From positions 1-11,262 of the forward strand of contig JAEZVO010000051.1 of NCBI GenBank assembly GCA_023443125.1: a stretch of 11,262 nt of DNA, written 5' to 3'. The notes beneath the pieces were generated by a model. It ran no database searches and was not told where the DNA came from. It saw only the letters and a list, made by a program, of their open reading frames with translations. A program made the position numbers and the translations under genes. Source of the stretch: Actinomycetes bacterium (lineage in GTDB: Bacteria > Actinomycetota > Actinomycetes > Propionibacteriales > Propionibacteriaceae). This document shows positions 1 through 7,249 of this stretch, in pieces. Each line of letters begins with the position of its first letter. The stretch's first letter is position 1.

Positions 1-2
1 AC

Positions 3-215
3 ACCATTTCCGGCGGCGCCAGCTCCTACACCTTCGAGCAGTGGCAGCAGGCCATGTGGGTGCAGATTCCGATGTTCGTCGTCGGGCTGCTCGGCATCTA
101 CATCACCCGCACGCGCCTCCGTCGCCAAATGCGGGCCCACGGCGTGATCGTACCCACGTGGCGGGAGGCGATCGGCCGGCAGTGGCGCAACCGGCGGCAG
201 TGCCGTCGTCGATGA
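3..215 (+). CDS. C-terminal fragment of an unidentified membrane protein
   Basis: The frame opening at base 3 reads without a stop to TGA at 213-215 (70 residues), so only the C-terminus is present. It contains one clear hydrophobic segment (around residues 18-33, MWVQIPMFVVGLLGIYI), followed by a strongly basic stretch (TRTRLRRQMRAHG) and a basic, Arg-rich end. This fits a last transmembrane helix with a cytoplasmic tail, as in many permeases, but I do not recognise the family. Codons in this frame are GC-rich at third positions up to about base 180. Beyond that, frame 1 gives an equally natural ending (SGATGGSAVVDDLELTGSR, stop TAG 238-240), so the true C-terminus may lie there if a one-base shift is present. 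No function is assigned. Confidence 0.5.
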   Translation, partial: TISGGASSYTFEQWQQAMWVQIPMFVVGLLGIYITRTRLRRQMRAHGVIVPTWREAIGRQWRNRRQCRRR

Positions 216-306
216 CCTGGAGCTGACCGGCTCACGCTAGCCACCGCCGGCAACAACGGCACGCATACCCTGCGAGTCCTGCAAGCGTTCAGCTACGAAA
301 ACGAAC

Positions 307-353
307 GGGGCCTCCCGAGACGTGGGTATTGATTGCCCTTCTCGGAAGGCCCC
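307..353 (-). terminator. Rho-independent-type terminator downstream of the LRR surface protein
   Basis: A 14-base arm at 307-320 (ggggcctcccgaga) pairs with 340-353 (tctcggaaggcccc) with one mismatch around a 19-base loop. On the minus strand the stem is followed by a T-rich run (gttcgttttcg, rc of 296-306). It therefore terminates minus-strand transcription about 45 bases after the LRR stop codon. On the plus strand no T-run follows, so use for the upstream membrane-protein gene is less likely. The rest of 216-396 shows no gene that I can support. Confidence 0.7.
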
Positions 354-396
354 AGTTCAGCGAGCCGATGGTGACGGGTCACCGCTCAAGTGCGGA

Positions 397-3300
397 TCAC
401 ACGGCTCGCAGCCAATGCATGCCCAGTGCTTGACCGGTCCACGAGACACCCGTGCTCGGAAGCCCCGGACGGGGGCGTGCCGACGAGGATCCCGACGAAG
501 CGGGTGTCGTCGGCTGCACCGTGGGGGTCGGCTCAGCGGTCGCCTCATCCGTGGGGCTCGGCTTGGCGGTCGGTTCCTCGGTCGCCTCGTCTGAGGGAGT
601 CGGATCAGCAGTTGGTTCCACGGTCGGTTCCTCAGTCGGCGCAGGCTCCTCTGTCGGCTCCGGCTCAGCAGTCGGCTCCTCCGACGGCTCTGGCTCGGGG
701 GCCGGCTCCGGCTCGGGCTTGACGCTCACCGGCTGCGTGTATTCCCCGTCGAAGTAAGGATCATCGCCGAGCTTCTCGCTCCAGGTCCACACATAGCGGC
801 CCCCGCTTGGGTAGGTGACGGAGTCGCCGTCCTGCTGTACGCCATCTGGCGGCGTCAACTGCACTGCACCGGCGGCGAGCCCCACTGCACGAGGCAGCGG
901 GACCGAGGTACCGGCCTCGACGACAGGACCCTCCACCTTCTGCCAACGGGCCCTGACCTGCAGCGATGAACGCTGACCGAGTGGGCTGAGGTCAAAGATG
1001 TGGTTGCTGTTGACCCCCACGCTAGTGAGCTTCAATAGTTGCGCGAGGGGCGAGAGGTCAGCGATCCCGTTGGAATCAGCCCCCAGCTTCTCGAGCTGCG
1101 TCAGCTTAGCCAGCGGCTGAAGGTCCGCTGCCTGGTTGAAGTGGAAGAAGAGCTGCCTCAGTTGAGAGAGGTTCTCGAGCGGCGTCAGATCCGAGACCCG
1201 GGAGTTGTTGAACTGCAGCTTCTCGAGCTTCTGCATCTCCTGCACACCATCGAGTGAGGTGATGCCTGGGTAACCCTTCTTACGCTGCCCAACCGCAAGA
1301 TCCTTGAGGCCCGTGAGCGGCTTCAGGTCGGCAATGCTCTCCACAGGGTTCTGGGAAATATTGAGCACTTCGAGTTCCACAAGCTCCTGCAGGGGCTTCA
1401 CATCCGAGACCTGGTTGCCGGGGAGGTTCAGCTCCCGCAGATCCTTCAGCTTGGCCAGTGGGCTGAGGTCGGTGATCTCGTTGGTGCTGAGCGTCAGCTT
1501 GGTGACATCCGTGAGATGCTGCGCGCCTGTCAGATCCTTGATGCCTTTGCCCACGCAGGTGAGCTCGGTCAGACCGGCGAGCTGTTCGCGGGAAATCGGT
1601 GCCTTCGGCTCCTGCGCCAACTTGCCGTTGATGCAAGCGCGCAGGGCGTCGTCGGTGATGCCGGCATCAACGACCGGCGCTGGTGCAGGGTCGACACGCT
1701 GCACGATCGTCCCCGAGAAGGTGGTCGGCAGTGGCGACTTCTTGTTGTCGAATGACCACGTGTAGCTGCCCTCCTTCGGGTAGGTGACCTGGCCGTCGTT
1801 CGTCTCGATATCGGCCGGCGGCAGCGCTGCGAGCGGTGCGCCGTCGGTGTTCACCACAGACGGGACTGAGACGGCTTCCCCCGCCTTCACGGTGGGCGCG
1901 GTCAAGGTTTGGTTGAGGACGCTCAGTCGCTTAAAGGAGCGCCCGGCGAAGGCACCGAGGTCCGCGATGTGGTTGTCGTCGAGCTTGAGCGTATCGAGGG
2001 ATGTGAGCTCCGACGCGAACGCCACATCAGTGAGCGCATTGCCCGTGGCCTCGACGGAGACCAGCGACTTCAGCCCGGCCAACGCATCCAGAGAAGTGAG
2101 GCCCTGATTGTTAGCGACGACGCTCGTCAACGCCCGGAACTGCTCGATGCCAGCCAACGACACCAGCTGCTCCTTCGTCGAGGTGGATGTGCGCTGCACC
2201 GACAGGTTACGAAGCTTCGGCTTGGCGCCGAGCGGGGCGAGCGTGGTGATGTTGTTCTCGCCGACCTCCAACACTGTCAGCTCCGTGAGCGTGCGCAACG
2301 GGGACAGATCGGTGATGTCGTTGTTGTAGAGGCGAAGCCCTGTGAGCCCGGTCAGCAGGTGCGCTCCCTGCAGGTCTTTGACGCCCTTGCCGGTGCAGCG
2401 CAGCACGCCTGTGAGTCCGGCCAATTGCTCCGCCGTCGGCTGCTCGCTGGCATCGATCTTCAGCCGCGAGTTGATGCAGGCGCGGAAGGCGTCGTCGGGA
2501 ATGGTCACTACCGACGGGGCGGTCACCTCGACGGTGACGGTTCCGTTGAACCCGAAGTCCTTCTCGTCGCGGAACTTCCACACGTAGGTGCCCGGCCCTG
2601 GATACGTCACCTTGCCTGCAGACACCGTGACCCCCGCCGGGGGCTCCGTCTGGACGAGCCAACCTCCGAAGCCGACGAGGGTCGGTGCGGGGACGGGTGT
2701 GCCGCTTTGCTGCGGGGCACCGTCGACGGCCTGGGCCTGGCGCGAACCGCTGGAGACACGGTCGAGTTCGGGGAGCTGACCGAGCACCGAAATGTCACCG
2801 ACCTTGTTGTTGTTCATCGTGACCGACCGCAGCTTCATGAGGTTGCGCAGTGGCGAAATGTCGGTGATCTGGTTGTTCTGGATGCCCAGCGAAAACAGCT
2901 TGTCAGACTGCGCGAGCGGCTCGAGGCTCGTCAGCGAGTTGTTGCCGAGGAACAGCTTGGTAAGGCCGGTGAGGGCGCTAGTACCGGTGGCGTCCTTAAT
3001 GCCGCGGCCGGTGCAAGACAGCGACGTGATGCCTGCGAGCTGTTCGGAAGTAGGGACGGCGCCGACGGGTAGGCCCAGCTTGTCCGTGACGCACCTGCGG
3101 TAGTTGGCGTCCGGCATGATCGCGGCGAACGCGGAGTCGTCTGGCTGCACCGGATCGAGTTCATACCCAGCCCAGCGCGGCGTCTTGGAACCGCCTGATG
3201 CGGGGCTGATAGACCAGCCTTCAACCGTGCCCGGTTTCGGCTGATAGATACCCAAGCCCTGCTCGGAGAATTCCCACGCTGCCCACTTCCCGTCGGCCGG

Positions 3301-3666
3301 CTCGAAGGAACGGTGCCAGTACGTCCACCACTTGCTGTCCTTGGTGTAGTCCGCTCGAATCCCGTCGATCGTGGTGACGAATGAATCGCTGTCCGGCTCG
3401 AATCCTGCCGAAACGAGGGCTTCGTGCCCCGTCGAGAACTTCGACGCACAGCCGCCCTTCGGGGCGGTATCCATCGGGTCGACGATGACGAAAACCTTGT
3501 CGGCCTCCACACAACTGCGGACGTCCGCATCGGTAAAGGCTTTGTCTGTGGTGGTAGCGCTGGAATCCGCAGGGCGATCCTCGGCCCTGGTTTCGGTTGC
3601 AGCGAGAGGTGTGAGCAACAGTGCTGCGCCTAGCAGCACCCCTGCGACACGCTGGTGAACCCTCAT
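397..3666 (-). CDS. Secreted internalin-like LRR surface protein with LPSTG motif (sorting signal incomplete)
   Basis: This is a 1089-aa exported protein, probably for adhesion or protein binding at the cell surface. The start ATG at 3664-3666 is preceded by a good ribosome site (gaggaga, plus 3671-3677). Residues 1-28 form a signal peptide (MRVHQR, hydrophobic VAGVLLGAALLLTPLAA, likely cut after TRA). Residues about 45-170 form a Cys-containing domain with WWTYWHRS and PKPGTVEGW, resembling DUF4430/cobalamin-binding-like domains. Three similar modules follow (about 180-383, 388-658 and 668-982). Each has an N-cap with two Cys (192/218, 397/424, 678/704), about 22-residue LRRs of the internalin type (LTxLxLxxNxITDLSPLxxL), and a beta-sandwich ending in VTYPxxGxYxW. 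A Pro/Glu/Thr stalk spans 983-1052 and LPSTG is at 1069-1073. Only 16 non-hydrophobic residues follow, so membrane retention and sortase processing are doubtful. The module architecture is read directly; the binding partner is unknown. It is transcribed divergently from glyS. Confidence 0.9.
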   Translation of the reverse strand: MRVHQRVAGVLLGAALLLTPLAATETRAEDRPADSSATTTDKAFTDADVRSCVEADKVFVIVDPMDTAPKGGCASKFSTGHEALVSAGFEPDSDSFVTTIDGIRADYTKDSKWWTYWHRSFEPADGKWAAWEFSEQGLGIYQPKPGTVEGWSISPASGGSKTPRWAGYELDPVQPDDSAFAAIMPDANYRRCVTDKLGLPVGAVPTSEQLAGITSLSCTGRGIKDATGTSALTGLTKLFLGNNSLTSLEPLAQSDKLFSLGIQNNQITDISPLRNLMKLRSVTMNNNKVGDISVLGQLPELDRVSSGSRQAQAVDGAPQQSGTPVPAPTLVGFGGWLVQTEPPAGVTVSAGKVTYPGPGTYVWKFRDEKDFGFNGTVTVEVTAPSVVTIPDDAFRACINSRLKIDASEQPTAEQLAGLTGVLRCTGKGVKDLQGAHLLTGLTGLRLYNNDITDLSPLRTLTELTVLEVGENNITTLAPLGAKPKLRNLSVQRTSTSTKEQLVSLAGIEQFRALTSVVANNQGLTSLDALAGLKSLVSVEATGNALTDVAFASELTSLDTLKLDDNHIADLGAFAGRSFKRLSVLNQTLTAPTVKAGEAVSVPSVVNTDGAPLAALPPADIETNDGQVTYPKEGSYTWSFDNKKSPLPTTFSGTIVQRVDPAPAPVVDAGITDDALRACINGKLAQEPKAPISREQLAGLTELTCVGKGIKDLTGAQHLTDVTKLTLSTNEITDLSPLAKLKDLRELNLPGNQVSDVKPLQELVELEVLNISQNPVESIADLKPLTGLKDLAVGQRKKGYPGITSLDGVQEMQKLEKLQFNNSRVSDLTPLENLSQLRQLFFHFNQAADLQPLAKLTQLEKLGADSNGIADLSPLAQLLKLTSVGVNSNHIFDLSPLGQRSSLQVRARWQKVEGPVVEAGTSVPLPRAVGLAAGAVQLTPPDGVQQDGDSVTYPSGGRYVWTWSEKLGDDPYFDGEYTQPVSVKPEPEPAPEPEPSEEPTAEPEPTEEPAPTEEPTVEPTADPTPSDEATEEPTAKPSPTDEATAEPTPTVQPTTPASSGSSSARPRPGLPSTGVSWTGQALGMHWLRAV
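448..462 (-). other. LPSTG sortase motif without a hydrophobic anchor
   Basis: Residues 1069-1073 read LPSTG, matching the sortase A/E-type LPxTG consensus, after a Pro/Ser/Arg-rich linker. A working sorting signal normally continues with about 15-20 hydrophobic residues and a basic tail. Here the chain ends VSWTGQALGMHWLRAV and stops, with only a single Arg near the end. The other two minus-strand frames downstream also encode no hydrophobic helix, so a simple frameshift does not restore one. Confidence 0.75.
508..720 (-). repeat. Pro/Glu/Thr stalk-coding low-complexity repeat
   Basis: This stretch encodes residues about 983-1053 of the LRR protein, made of PEPEP, EEPT, AEPT and PSPTDEAT units. 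At DNA level it is a set of imperfect short direct repeats (on the plus strand, variants of gtcggctcctc and gtcggttcctc). Such stalks carry the binding domains across the peptidoglycan. The repeats are prone to length change by slippage or recombination. Confidence 0.8.
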
Positions 3667-4049
3667 GAGGTCTCCTCGGTGTGACGGGTCCGGGAACGGT
3701 CGCGCGTCACGCCCGACTCCCTCCGCAGACCACGACGGATGGTGGATAGGCCTCAGCTTCAGGTCCGGCTCAGATCATGCGATCCATACGGTTGCGGGTC
3801 AGCTCTGGAATTGCACCAGATTCACCACTGTGGCCGACGTCATAGTATCAGGATCACACCCTGCCTGAAGTCACAAAGAGGGTTATCAGGCTCGGGTGCC
3901 AAGCCCCGCGCGGTCGAACCCACGACGAATGCTGGCACGGGGTGCAACGCTGCCCACGCGCACCGTGATTGTCGCTCTGTCTTGCCGGGAGGGTGAGGCC
4001 ACGCGTGCGACACCGTCGCATTCCAAGCCGGGGTCGCTAGACTGACCGC
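3667..4049. promoter_or_regulatory. Divergent intergenic region between the LRR gene and glyS
   Basis: This gene-free stretch of 383 bases separates two divergent genes and must hold both promoters. The right end carries the glyS -10 element described separately. For the LRR gene the ribosome site is clear (3671-3677), but no convincing -35/-10 pair is visible. Weak minus-strand -10 candidates are TACTAT (plus 3842-3847) and TATGGA within the rc of tccata (plus 3783-3788). The sequence tatcagg occurs twice (around 3846 and 3883) as a direct repeat. I see no RNA gene here. Confidence 0.4.
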
Positions 4050-4050
4050 G
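4038..4050 (+). promoter_or_regulatory. -10 element for leaderless glyS transcription
   Basis: TAGACT at 4038-4043 matches the actinobacterial -10 pattern TANNNT and is followed by six bases and then the GTG start at 4050. The expected transcription start therefore falls on the start codon itself. No Shine-Dalgarno-like sequence precedes the GTG. gtcgca (4015-4020), 17 bases upstream of the -10, sits in the -35 position but is a poor match. Leaderless mRNAs with this spacing are common in Actinomycetota. Confidence 0.55.
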
Positions 4051-7000
4051 TGCTGACGATGCAAGATGCCCTCCGCAAGCTTTCGGACTACTGGACCTCC
4101 AAGGGATGCCTCACGTGGCAGCCCTTCAACACGGAGGTCGGTGCCGGCACCATGAACCAGGCGACGGTGCTGCGCGTGCTCGGCCCTGAGCCGTGGGACG
4201 TGGCGTACGTCGAGCCTTCGGTGCGCCCCGACGATTCCCGTTACGGCGAGAACCCGAACCGGCTCCAGACGCACACGCAGTTCCAGGTGATCCTGAAGCC
4301 CGAGCCGGGCAACCCGCAGGAGTTGTACCTCGGCTCGCTCGAGGCGCTCGGCATCGACCTCGACGCCCACGACGTGCGCTTCGTCGAAGACAACTGGCAG
4401 CAGCCGGCCATCGGCGCGTGGGGGCTCGGCTGGGAGGTCTGGCTCGACGGCATGGAGATCACGCAGTTCACCTACTTCCAGCAGGTGGGCGGGCAGAACC
4501 TCGACCCGATCCCCGTCGAGCTCACCTACGGCATCGAGCGCATTTTGATGGCCCTACAAGGCAAAACCCACTTCAAGGACATCGTCTACGCCGTCGCTGC
4601 CGACGGTCGCGAGGTGACCTACGGCGAGGCGTACGGCCAACAAGAGTACGAGATGAGCCGGTACTACCTCGACGACGCCGACGTCGACGCGAACCGCTCG
4701 CTGTACGAGGCGTACGTCTCGGAGGCGACGCGCATGGTCGAGGCCCGCCTCCCCGTGCCCGCACACATCTACATTCTGAAGTCATCGCACGCATTCAACG
4801 TGCTCGACGCCCGCGGCGCCATCTCCACAACGGAGCGCGCCAAGGCGTTCGCGACGATGCGCCGCCTCATGCGCGACACCGCCGCGCTCTGGGTAGAGCG
4901 GCGCGAGGAGCTCGGCTTCCCACTGCTGCGTGAGGCGCAGGCCGTCGAGGCAACACCCGCTGTCGAGGGCGATCTGCCGACGTCCGCGCAGACGCTCGCC
5001 GTGGAGATCGGCGTCGAGGAGCTACCTCCGCACGTGGTGGCGCCCACCGTCGATTTCGTGCGCTCGCAGCTCACCAAGAAGCTGGCGGGCACGCGCCTGG
5101 AGCACGGCGAGGTACGGGTTGAGGGCACGCCGCGACGCATCGTCGCCACCGTGGCCGACGTCGCCCCCGCCGAGCCGGACACGAAGCAGCTGCGCAAGGG
5201 CCCGAAGTGGGCGGCGGCATTCGACGGCGACGGCAACCCGACGAAGGCGCTGCAGGGCTTCGCTCGCGGGCAAGGCGTCGACATCGATGCGGTAGTCAAG
5301 GCCGAAATCGGCGGCAACGAGCACGCTGCCGTCGAGGTCGAGGTCACCGGGCGCGACGTTCGCACCGTCGTGGCTGAGATCGTCGCCGATATTGTCTCAG
5401 GGTTGCGCGCCGAGAAGAACATGCGCTGGTGCGACGAGAAGCTGTCGTTCTCGCGCGCTATCCGCTGGCTGGTGGCGCTGTGGGGCACCGCGGTGGTGCC
5501 CGTCGAGGTCTCCGGCGTGCGCGCCGGCCGCACCACCTACCTGCAGCGGCTGACGGCGAGCACCACCGAGTCCAGCACGCGCGCCGACGGGGTCCCCGTC
5601 GGGTTCCGCGACGTCGCCTCCGCCGACGAGCTACTCCCCACCCTCGCTGCGGGCAAGGTGTTGCTCGCGACGGATGAGCGCCGGGCGAGTGTCGTCGAGC
5701 AGGCTGAGCGGCTAGCGACGTCGGTGGGTGGTGTCATTGATTTCGACGCGAATGCCGCCCTGGTGGATGAGATCACCAACCTCGTCGAGGAGCCCGTTGG
5801 CATTCTCGGCACGTTCGACGAGCGGTATCTGGAGTTGCCAGAGCGCATTTTGACCTCCGTCATGGCGAAGCATCAGCGCTACCTGCCGGTGCGCGATGCC
5901 GACGGGAAACTCATGGCGTACTTCGTGACGATGGCCAACGGCATCTGCGACGAGCAACTCGTCGCGGCCGGCAATGAGTCGGTGCTGCGCGCTCGCTACG
6001 AGGATGCGTTGTTCTTCTGGAATCAAGACCTGGCCGAGGAGCGTGTCGACGCTTTCGTGCCTGGCCTTGAGAAGCTCACGTTCGAGGATCGACTGGGCTC
6101 CGTCGGCCAGCGCGCGCGGCGCATCGCCGACGTTGCCGGGACGCTGGCGGACATCGTCGGGCTGGATGATCGGGCGACGCTGCAGCGCGCCGGCGAACTC
6201 GCGAAGTTCGACCTGGCTACGAATCTTGTCGTGGAGATGAGCTCCCTGGCGGGCTTCGTCGCGCGCGAATATGCGCTGCGCAAGGGCGAGACGCAGGCCG
6301 TCGCCGATGCCCTGTATGAGATGGAGCAGCCGCACACGTCCGCCGACGATGTGCCGTCGACGGTGCCTGGCGCGCTGCTGGCGTTGGGCGACCGCTTCGA
6401 CCTCCTTGCCGCCATGTTCGCGCTCGGCGCGAAGCCGACTGGTTCGTCGGACCCGTTTGGGCTTCGACGCGCCGCGCTCGGCGTCGTGCGTATCCTGCGT
6501 GAGGTGCCTGGCGTCGAGGCAATCACCATCCGACAAGGCCTTGAGGCGGCTGTCGCGCGCATCGCTGAGCAGGGCGTCGAGGTAGTCGACGGCGCCGTCG
6601 ATGCCGCGGAGGAGTTCACCGTTGGACGCTTCGCGCAGCTGCTGCGCGACGAGGGCCACTCGGCCGAGATCGTCGCCGCCGTGTTGCCTGCCGCAAACGC
6701 TCCTGGCTGTGCCGCACGTCTGCTGCGGGAGATCGTCGATGCTGACGACTCGGTGAAACCCCTTGTCGCGGCACTCGTGCGCATCCAGCGGATCCTTCCC
6801 GACGATGCCCCCGCCAGCTACGATGCGGCCCTGCTCACCGAGTCAGCCGAGGTGGCGCTGCGCGAACAGCTCGAGGCACTCCCCGACGGGCTCCCCGACG
6901 CGCCGCTCGCCGAACTCGTGCAACGCACGGCACCGCTCATCGACGCCGCCCAGCGATTCTTCGACGACATCCTCGTGAACGCCGACGACGCCTCCGTCCG

Positions 7001-7088
7001 CGCTTCACGTCAGGGGCTGCTCGCCAGCGTGCTGGCAGTAGCACCGTCGGATATCGACTGGAAGGCGCTCGACGTCGCGTTGGGTTAG
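4050..7088 (+). CDS. glyS: Glycyl-tRNA synthetase, fused alpha-beta single chain
   Basis: Charges tRNA-Gly with glycine in the cytoplasm. The 1012-aa chain contains both subunits of the bacterial alpha2beta2-type enzyme. Residues about 1-290 are the alpha (GlyQ, class II catalytic) part, with WQPFNTEVGAGTMNQAT, RYGENPNRLQTHTQFQVI and MEITQFTYFQQVGGQNLDPI (from about 133) through ELTYGIERI. A linker of about 25 residues leads into the beta (GlyS) part, which opens with AVEIGVEELPP (about 315). It includes RYEDALFFWNQDL (about 650), an HD-like helical region, and the hallmark GSSDPFGLRRAALGVVRIL (about 798) before the C-terminal anticodon-binding part. The GTG at 4050 is chosen because of the leaderless -10; an in-frame ATG at 4059 would shorten the protein by three residues. 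No frame break occurs across the junction, so the fusion is real. It stands alone as a gene. Known fused GlyQS enzymes have similar length. Confidence 0.96.
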   Translation: MLTMQDALRKLSDYWTSKGCLTWQPFNTEVGAGTMNQATVLRVLGPEPWDVAYVEPSVRPDDSRYGENPNRLQTHTQFQVILKPEPGNPQELYLGSLEALGIDLDAHDVRFVEDNWQQPAIGAWGLGWEVWLDGMEITQFTYFQQVGGQNLDPIPVELTYGIERILMALQGKTHFKDIVYAVAADGREVTYGEAYGQQEYEMSRYYLDDADVDANRSLYEAYVSEATRMVEARLPVPAHIYILKSSHAFNVLDARGAISTTERAKAFATMRRLMRDTAALWVERREELGFPLLREAQAVEATPAVEGDLPTSAQTLAVEIGVEELPPHVVAPTVDFVRSQLTKKLAGTRLEHGEVRVEGTPRRIVATVADVAPAEPDTKQLRKGPKWAAAFDGDGNPTKALQGFARGQGVDIDAVVKAEIGGNEHAAVEVEVTGRDVRTVVAEIVADIVSGLRAEKNMRWCDEKLSFSRAIRWLVALWGTAVVPVEVSGVRAGRTTYLQRLTASTTESSTRADGVPVGFRDVASADELLPTLAAGKVLLATDERRASVVEQAERLATSVGGVIDFDANAALVDEITNLVEEPVGILGTFDERYLELPERILTSVMAKHQRYLPVRDADGKLMAYFVTMANGICDEQLVAAGNESVLRARYEDALFFWNQDLAEERVDAFVPGLEKLTFEDRLGSVGQRARRIADVAGTLADIVGLDDRATLQRAGELAKFDLATNLVVEMSSLAGFVAREYALRKGETQAVADALYEMEQPHTSADDVPSTVPGALLALGDRFDLLAAMFALGAKPTGSSDPFGLRRAALGVVRILREVPGVEAITIRQGLEAAVARIAEQGVEVVDGAVDAAEEFTVGRFAQLLRDEGHSAEIVAAVLPAANAPGCAARLLREIVDADDSVKPLVAALVRIQRILPDDAPASYDAALLTESAEVALREQLEALPDGLPDAPLAELVQRTAPLIDAAQRFFDDILVNADDASVRASRQGLLASVLAVAPSDIDWKALDVALG

Positions 7089-7163
7089 GCCGACACTTCA
7101 ATACCACTCGCCCAGCCACTGACGAAACAGCCGGGGTTACACGCGACGGGCTCTAGCGTCACT

Positions 7164-7178
7164 GCTCGTCACACGAGC
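7164..7178. terminator. Small hairpin between convergent glyS and MocR genes
   Basis: gctcgt (7164-7169) and acgagc (7173-7178) form a perfect 6-bp stem with a 3-base loop in the 161-base gap between the two convergent stop codons. There is no T-run on either side, so its role as a terminator is only a positional guess. The remainder of 7089-7249 shows no gene. Confidence 0.25.
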
Positions 7179-7249
7179 TTGCAGCTGTAGACCGGAGCGA
7201 GAAGCGTGTGCGCGTGCAGGCTGCTCAGGTCCAAGTCGAGCCTGGCTTG

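Noticed and set aside
1909..3072. 387-aa plus-strand open frame opposite the LRR gene
   Set aside because: It is an antisense shadow of a repetitive high-GC gene. It has no ribosome site and its protein is Arg/Gln/Glu-rich with no family pattern.
3516..3529. Perfect palindrome tgcggacgtccgca
   Set aside because: It lies inside the LRR coding sequence (encoding the DADVRSC region) and looks incidental.
3896..3935. tRNA-like T-arm look (ggtcgaaccc, or gggttcgacc on the minus strand)
   Set aside because: The flanking 5-bp stem does not pair and no cloverleaf can be built around it.
3988..4008. Partial resemblance of agggtgaggccacgcg to the T-box AGGGTGGNACCGCG motif upstream of glyS
   Set aside because: The spacing differs by two bases, no specifier stem is evident, and the likely leaderless transcript starts downstream of it.
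5712..6659. 315-aa minus-strand open frame opposite glyS
   Set aside because: The conserved beta-subunit motifs on the plus strand explain the region; the reverse frame is an artefact of high GC content.
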